Assembly: GCA_029204225.1 (NCBI GenBank)
Contig: CM055100.1
Span: forward strand, 4,017,111-4,081,110
DNA from: Diphasiastrum complanatum
Lineage: Eukaryota; Streptophyta; Lycopodiopsida; Lycopodiales; Lycopodiaceae
Direction: 5' to 3'
DNA length: 64,000 nt
In this document: positions 58,087-64,000 of the stretch, one piece after another
How the letters are laid out: each line of letters opens with the position of its first letter
Position numbering within the stretch: the stretch's first letter is position 1
Made by a program: the position numbers and the translations under genes
Notes under the pieces: model-generated
Databases searched by the model: none
What the model was told of the DNA's origin: nothing
What the model saw: the letters and a program-made list of their open reading frames with translations, nothing else

Positions 58087-61000
58087 AAGAAAGAAAGATC
58101 ATTATTAATGTCCATGAAATACCCTAAGGTATATAGGACTGAAAAAAAAGGTACATGTCAAGTATGCATGGTGGGAGCATGAAAGCTCTACCACCTAAAA
58201 GAACAAAGAAACAAGACTACAGTGAAATAATGATGATAGACAAGGAGAGCCTTATCATCATATAAATGTCTCTTCGCCTATGAAATAGTGATGTAAAGTA
58301 TGTTGAGACACTATCTCTGAACGAACTGTGTCTCTCCGTCTCCGAGTGGATGGTCGGTGGCGTCTCTGCTGCCGTGAAGCTGTAGACCATGGCCTGTGGG
58401 CTGGCTGTCCCTCTAGTCGCCGACACTCTCTGCCGTCTATTCATGGAGGCGTTCGGGATCTCAGCCTCCCCATCAGAATCAGTACTCTCCTGCCTGTCTC
58501 GTGATAAACACTCCTGTATGCTCATCTGTATCAAGGGGGAGGTGTCAGCGTCTAGTTTTGCCATACGCAGGTCCGCCATCTCTCGGATCATCAGCGCAAC
58601 ACATCTGGGGTTTTCATACGATATCAAGGTAGAGAGTGTGAGTGGATGATCCCGAAACAAGTAGTAGTATCTCCCTCGGATCTCATAGTAGGCTGGGCAT
58701 TTGAAGAGAAAATGAAACTCATCCTCTACATCGTATGTATCACACATACTACAAATTCGAGCATCTCTCGGGATGCCACTGTATCTGCCAGTCTCAATGG
58801 CTAGCTAGTGAGAGGAAACCCGAAACTGACCCATCACTATCCGCAGTCTGTGTGAGATACTATCCACTAGATATCCGGGAACAGTAGGATACCCAGCATG
58901 ATCCCGAGATAGAAAATGTGTCCGATAAAACTCCGTCTTCACCCCAGATGGAACCTGCCAAGTGCTCTGAAGATATGCTCTATACAAGTGTCCTCGAATA
59001 TACTGATGCGTACCCGTCGGTAGATCCGTAATGTGAATACTCCATGTGGAGAGGAGACGACAGGCCTGGGAATACCACGAAAAGGAGTGTCCCACAAAAT
59101 GTAGGTGCTGAGATGATGCCAAAGCCGTTGCAGCATAGTGTGTGTGTCTCTACCTTGAAGATCCTCCAGGCGCTGTATGAATGTGACAATATGGAACAAT
59201 GCCTCTAGCTGAATAGGGGGGACGACAAACTCTGCCAATATAATATGATGTGGTGTAGAGGACTTAGCCCGTATCATCCGAGATAGCATATGAATCTGAA
59301 GTCGTGAAATGCGTGCCCACTCGGTAGCCGTCAGGCCAGTACTCCATGTCTCTGATGCGTATAGAGCTAAGGGAACTACCATAGTATCAAAGAGTCAGCA
59401 CTTACTAGTCGCATCTCTAATGTGTGAGCTGAAACATAGTCTCTCCAAATCTACCAATGATGCATAGCCCTTCCGTAACCGGGAAAATGCCGCCTGTCGC
59501 ATGCTGAAAGTGGGACCAAAGAATACCACGCCCAGGTATGTGTGAGAGTCAACTACCTCAAGTGGATGTTCCTCCCATAGAAGCTCCTGTTGCATCATGA
59601 AGGATCTGGAGGTGTTAAACACCATAACTTTGGTTTTGGCCACACTCACTGACAATCCCCACTGAATACAAAAGGAGTGAAGCGCATCCAGATGCCGTTG
59701 CAGGCCTTCCTTCGTCTTCGAAAGCAAAACCATATCATCAGGATTCAGCGTATAATAAGATAGCGATAATGAGGTCACCCAATGTGCAACCCTCACCTCC
59801 CTCTGCCCGTATAACTTGCTCTAGCTCATCTATATATAAACCAAAGAGTGTAGGTGAGAGAGGACATCCCTGCTTAACCCCAATGGTGCTCTCTATCTCT
59901 GGTGATACAACTCTTGATACTCGAATCCGGCCAATAACTCGTCTGTACAATGCCACAACTGCCTGTACGATATCCTCCTGGAAGCCACAATCTCAAAGCC
60001 TCTGTATCAGTAAATGTCTAGGCACCGAGTCAAAGGCTTTGCGAAAATCCAGAAAGCAACAGTAAACACGCTCTCTCCTGGCCTTAACCTCCTCAATGAT
60101 GGCTCTCAGGGTGAAAATATGATCGGATGTAGTATATCCTGGTCTAAAACCAGCTTGGCCAATGGCATGCAGTGCTCTAGTATCCATCTCTGTACTGATC
60201 TTTGACTGAAGAATAGAACCATAAACCTTGGCAAAGAGGTGGCTGATCATGATGGTACGATAGTTGTCGGCTTTCATGGGATCACCGCCTTTATGGATAG
60301 GATAAATAAGGTTTGTGGTTCAAGGGGAGGGGAAACCAGATGTAATAGCGCAGTTAAATAGGAAAGAGAGAAAGGGTGGGAGGATGTCAGCGGCCTGATT
60401 CAAAAGTTCAGCCTCTAGCTCATCAATGTCTTTGGCCTTATGTAGGTTTAACCGGTCGATGGCCTCTTCTACTATGTCCGGGGAGAATGTATTAGAAGTA
60501 CATGTGTATGGGTGTGTGGGAAGTGGAGGAGTATCAGGTACAGTAGTGTACAACGATGTGGCATAGGTCACCCATGTGCTAAGATCTATGATCCGGGGTG
60601 GAGGTGCTCGTGAAAGGAATTTTTGCCAAAAGAGCGCGACGAGGAGCTAAAGAGAAGGTCCATCATCTTCTTCCCCTGGCAAATTTTATATGCAATTTTC
60701 TTTCTGCGGGTGGTTCTACAATATACACGAGATAAGTCCTTTGCAAGATGAGGGAGGTGGCAACGTGCATAAATCAAGTTCAGATGAAGTTGGTTACATT
60801 CGTGGTCATACCAGGGGTTATGCGGTCTACTATGTCGTAAGTGCTTGGGCCGTGGGGATGGAAAAGCAAGGGATGCAGCGGTATGCATGGTCCGGACAAG
60901 AAAAAGAGACTGGTCCGCCAAAGTAGCTGCATAGGGAAAATGAGTCAGGAGATCAGATAAGGTTTCCCTGTACATAGGGGTTTTTTGAGGGTTATAGCGG

Positions 61001-61462
61001 TAGACGGTCTTTCACTAGGGGTGAATGTACTAGCACAGGGGGTGTGAAGAAGGCCAATAGAGAGAGAGAGGTATGAGTGGTCAGACAGGGTGGTACGGTG
61101 AACCAAGAAAGATGAAATGTAGGGGAGGAGAGACGGCAATCCCATGAAACTACTCCCTCCGCTATGTGGAAAACAAGTAAAGTCACCTGAATCATGCCAC
61201 TGCAGTAAGCGATTATAAATGGCCAATCCGTGAGCCTCGCCCAACTGAAGCATCAGCTCTCCATATGCGGTAACTGGACCCTCTGCATCTGCTGATCGTC
61301 GCCGGAGGCCAAGATCATCCCATTCTAAAGCATGTATCCGCTGTGGATCATCCTCTGCTCTATGAAACTCTGTCTGCTTGGATCCAGTCCTGGCATTAAA
61401 GTCGCCAACTAGGAGAGTATAACCCCGCTCCTCGTATCTGATAATGTCTGAAGATATCTTGC
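58082..61462 (-). mobile_element. LINE copy B: endonuclease, reverse transcriptase and C-terminal zinc finger
   Basis: On the minus strand: LLVGDFNARTGSK (61430, APE endonuclease) and TTLSDHSYLS (61080, S-D-H); RT with NYRTIMISHLFAKVYG, GQAGFRPGYTTSDH, FLDFRKAFDSVP (60260-60010), GVKQGCPLSPTLFGLYIDE (59880), then LLYA/DDMVLLSK split by a small insertion with a frameshift at the catalytic YADD (59740); C-terminal LYASETWSTGLTATEWARIS (59360) and CDTYDVEDEFHFLFKC zinc finger (58745). The N-terminal third of the endonuclease is missing, so the copy is 5'-truncated at 61462. Non-LTR elements integrate by target-primed reverse transcription. The clade is not resolved by eye. Confidence 0.9.
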
Positions 61463-61802
61463 TAAGAAACCTAAGTGTGAGTTCTTCGTTGAAGAAGTAG
61501 CTTATTTGGGTCACATTATCTCGGCAGATGGGATTAAGATGGACCCCAGTAGGTTAAAGCCATACTCAGTTGGCTGAGACCTCGGAATATTTTAGAGCTA
61601 CAGATCTTTCTAGGTTTGGCGGGATATTACAGACGATTTGTCAAAGAATATGCTTAGATAGCAGTTCCTATGACAAATCTTCTTAAGGGGAAGGGAAAAG
61701 GAGTTCAAATGGGAGTCCGCACAGCAGAAGAGCTTTGATGCTCTCAAAACAGCCTTAGCTATTGCAGCAGTTCTAAAAGTTGTCGACCCCAATTAGCCAT
61801 TT
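61463..61802 (+). pseudogene. Chromovirus reverse transcriptase, 3' end
   Basis: Starts abruptly at the LINE border with KPKCEFFVEEVAYLGHIISA and GIKMDPSRL, then in a shifted frame [16 protein letters not shown] and TNLLKG, the thumb and connection of a plant Ty3/gypsy chromovirus RT. Stops near 61576 and 61796. The 5' LTR, gag, protease and most of RT are missing. Confidence 0.8.
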
Positions 61803-62582
61803 GTGGTCGAAACAGAGGCCAACAACTTTGCGGTTGGTGTTGTACTAACTCAGAATGGACGACCAATTGCGTTCGAGAGTAAAAAACTCGAACCAACACA
61901 GACTAGGTATAGTGCCTATGAAAAGGAACTCTTCTCCATAGTACATGCCCTTAAGACTTGGAGGCATTATTTGTATGGTGCCAACTTTGAGGTCCTGACA
62001 GACCATGAAAGCCTCAGATACCTTTGCAATCAGCCTAAGCTCAGAGGTTGGAAAGCTCGTTGGGCTGAGTTAATGCAAGAGTTTGATATGTCTATCAGAT
62101 ATAGACAGGGGAAATTCAACACAGTAGCAAATGCCCTTAGTGGAATGCCTATGATAAACGAGCTGAGTTTTACTCAGATTCGTAGTGAGTTACTCGAGTC
62201 CTTGAGATGGAAGTGCCAGCATGATGCTTACTTCTCTACTATCTGGAGCTCAGTCCAGAGCAGACAGTTACAAACTCCAGAAGCAGTTCCCGGGGCTGGT
62301 GTCAGTTCATCCAAGAATACGGCAGCTTCCGTTGAGGATGATGAGTCAGAGTATACGTCAGATGACGTTGAGGACTCAGAGCCTGTTTTACCCAAGCAAA
62401 CCGTAGTGGTTGAGGGTCAGTTGACTCAAGGATTCAAATGGAAACAGTATTTCATTCAGGATGAGTACTTGCTCTATAGAGATAGAGTATGTGTCCCCAA
62501 TTCAGAGGATCGTAGGCAGCAGGTCCTATATGAGTGTCATGATAGTCCTAGTGCGGGGCACCCAGGCATCCAAAAGACCTAA
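61803..62582 (+). pseudogene. Chromovirus RNase H and integrase zinc domain
   Basis: 259 open codons: FVVETEANNFAVGVVLTQNG, PIAFESKKL, YSAYEKELFSIVHALKTWRH, LTDHESLRYL and KFNTVANALSGMP make up RNase H. An acidic linker follows, then YECHDSPSAGHPGIQKT, the two His of the HHCC domain. A TAA at 62580-62582 separates it from the next frame, which continues in phase with the two Cys. Confidence 0.92.
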
Positions 62583-62615
62583 GAGCTTCTTCGTAGGCAA
62601 TTCTTCTGGCCTAGT

Positions 62616-63702
62616 ATGAAAAAGGACGTCCAACAATATGTAACCAATTGCCAGAAATGTCAGGTTAATAAAGCAGAGCGTTTGAAGGCAGGAGGGTTGT
62701 TACAGCCCTTAGATATACCAACTGGTAAGTGGGAGAGTATCTCCATGGATTTTATAGTAAACCTGCCTAAGACCCAAAAGGGTAATGATGCTATATGGGT
62801 AACAATTGACCGTCTGACCAAAATGGCTCACTTTATTCCGACTAAAACAACCGTTAGAACTCCAGAGTTAGCGAGGTTGTTTATAGATGGGCTATTGAAA
62901 TTGTACGGTCTACCTTCCGACATAGTTAGCGACAAGGATAGTAAGTTTAATGGAAACTTTTGGAGGGCAGTATTCCATCATCTCCATACTAAACTAAATA
63001 TGAGTACCACCGGACGGTCAAACAGAAAGAGTAAATCAGGTGCTGGAGGATATGCTTCGAACATACGTCAGCAAAAAGCATACTAATTGGGAGGATTATC
63101 TCTCGATATTAGAGTTTGCTTATAACAGTACCAAACATTCAGCTACGGGATACAACCCATTTATGCTGATGTATGGTTTTCAGCCAGGCTCACCCACAGC
63201 TGTAGGGTTTAAACAAGAAAAAGTTGAAGCAACTAAAAACTTTTTAGAAGACCTAAACCAGATGATAGAACATGCTAAGCGTAGCATTAGGCAATCCCAG
63301 GATCGAGCTAGGCATTATGCAGATCCACATAGACGGGATGTGCAGTTCTCCGCTGGTGAGAAAGTCTTTCTACGAGCCCCAGTTGACTCTAAAACCCTCA
63401 AATCAGGAGTGTGTGCTAGGTGGTCTCCTAGGTATTGTGGTCCCTTTACCATTAGTAGGAGACTAGGCGAGGTCACCTATGAACTAGAACTCCCGCGCAA
63501 CAGTAAGGTTTTTCCAATCTTTCATGTAAGCCAGTTACGAAAAGCCTTAACTAGATCTGAAAATCTGGTAGGGGACAGTGTTCTAGTTCTCCCACTGGAT
63601 TCTCAGCAACCTCCACATGAAACAGAGGAAATCCTTGGTGGTAGAGAGACGCAAACTCGTCATACTCTATACCAAGAACATCTAATCAAGTGGAGCGATT
63701 AG
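62616..63702 (+). pseudogene. Chromovirus integrase
   Basis: FFWPSMKKDVQQYVTNCQKC completes HHCC. The core has ISMDFIVNLP (first Asp), IVSDKDSKFNGNFW (second Asp), then a small deletion and frameshift near 63010-63020 where TYHPQTDGQTE is expected; the Glu reappears in the second frame (DGQTERVNQVLEDM). This is followed by WEDYLSILEFAYNSTKHSAT, KVFLRAPVDSKTLKSG, YCGPFTISRRLGEVTYELEL and IFHVSQLRKAL, the GPY/F C-terminal end. Confidence 0.93.
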
Positions 63703-63789
63703 CCTGGTGAGAATGCCACTTGGGAAAAAGGCAGCGCCCTTCGCAAGATTTTTCCACACTTTGTCTTAGAGGACCAAGACGGTTCTTAA
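63640..63789 (+). pseudogene. Chromodomain at integrase C-terminus
   Basis: YQEHLIKWSD, a TAG, then PGENATWEKGSALRKIFPHF and LEDQDGS matches the LVKWxGxPxxxATWE...FPxFxLED chromodomain tail of plant chromoviruses of Tekay/Del type. The TAG replaces what is normally a Leu. Chromodomains direct insertion to marked chromatin. Confidence 0.85.
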
Positions 63790-63800
63790 GGGGGAGGGAG
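63787..63800 (+). other. Polypurine tract of the chromovirus
   Basis: AAGGGGGAGGGAG lies directly between the end of integrase and the TG start of the 3' LTR; it primes plus-strand DNA synthesis in LTR elements. Confidence 0.85.
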
Positions 63801-64000
63801 TGTTACGAGCCTGTAACCAGTGCCGAACCCTAAAAAACTCAGGAGGTCAGATACCACAGCCAGGGGCATGTCCAACAGGGCAAGACAATGTGAGTAGTGT
63901 GCCTCGGCACGGTCCATAGCCATGGTGGGCCTAACACAGCATAGGGACCCTGTCAGCAGGATAGGGCCCCACGTTGGGTCCCAACGTGCAGTCGGCCACG
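63801..64000 (+). mobile_element. 3' LTR of the chromovirus, cut by window end
   Basis: Begins TGTTACGAGCCTGTAACC right after the polypurine tract and continues to the window edge. The other LTR is not in the window, so the length is unknown. Confidence 0.8.

Overview
This is a repeat-packed piece of a nuclear genome from a large-genome land plant. Plant-type Ty3/gypsy, Ty1/copia, LINE, Helitron and CACTA/MULE remnants, a plant G-type lectin kinase relic, and small exons separated by kilobase introns full of retroelements all point to a plant. A Penelope-like element beside them makes a gymnosperm (conifer) my leading guess. That is inference: I cannot rule out a fern or lycophyte.

Layout. 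1-780: En/Spm-like transposase relic. About 1000-7208: broken Ty3/gypsy element (LTR end, tRNA-Asp-type primer site, gag, protease, RT, RNase H, start of integrase) with a MITE in gag. 7209-10357 and 16754-19907: two near-identical copies of a 3.15-kb block, each holding a frame-damaged multi-exon gene of unknown function with a possible ADP-ribosyltransferase-like last domain; part of the block occurs a third, diverged time at 15850-16268. 14096-14542: minus-strand LTR plus initiator-Met primer site. 21938-22732: lectin receptor pseudogene. 24001-24290: 53-bp minisatellite. 24947-28579: minus-strand gypsy element whose polyprotein carries TWO retropepsin domains in tandem. 28983-30760: minus-strand copia remnant. 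30808-32110: Penelope-like reverse transcriptase. 32905-34160: Helitron PIF1-type helicase. 35380-37480: CA-rich simple repeats around a 1.3-kb minisatellite of about 18 bp. 38191-38850: candidate TIR element. 42966-43259: exon-sized GH32 invertase fragment. 45562-48180: SWIM zinc-finger gene of MULE ancestry with a frame-preserving intron and a trailing Ulp1-like piece.

50199-56728: the best host gene in the window. Four plus-strand exons, all in phase 0 with GT-AG borders, join into an uninterrupted 303-codon reading frame matching the N-terminal half (GRAM-like plus PH-BEACH domains) of FAN/NSMAF-type BEACH proteins. Intron 1 (4.8 kb) holds a decayed gypsy integrase. Downstream of exon 4 lie two head-to-tail LINE copies (56741-61462) and a chromovirus ending in its 3' LTR at the window edge (61463-64000), so the BEACH and WD40 exons must be farther right or lost.

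Most retroelement frames carry stops or frameshifts and look dead. The FAN-type exons are the only multi-exon frame I found with no damage. No tRNA, rRNA, CRISPR or organellar segment was recognised.
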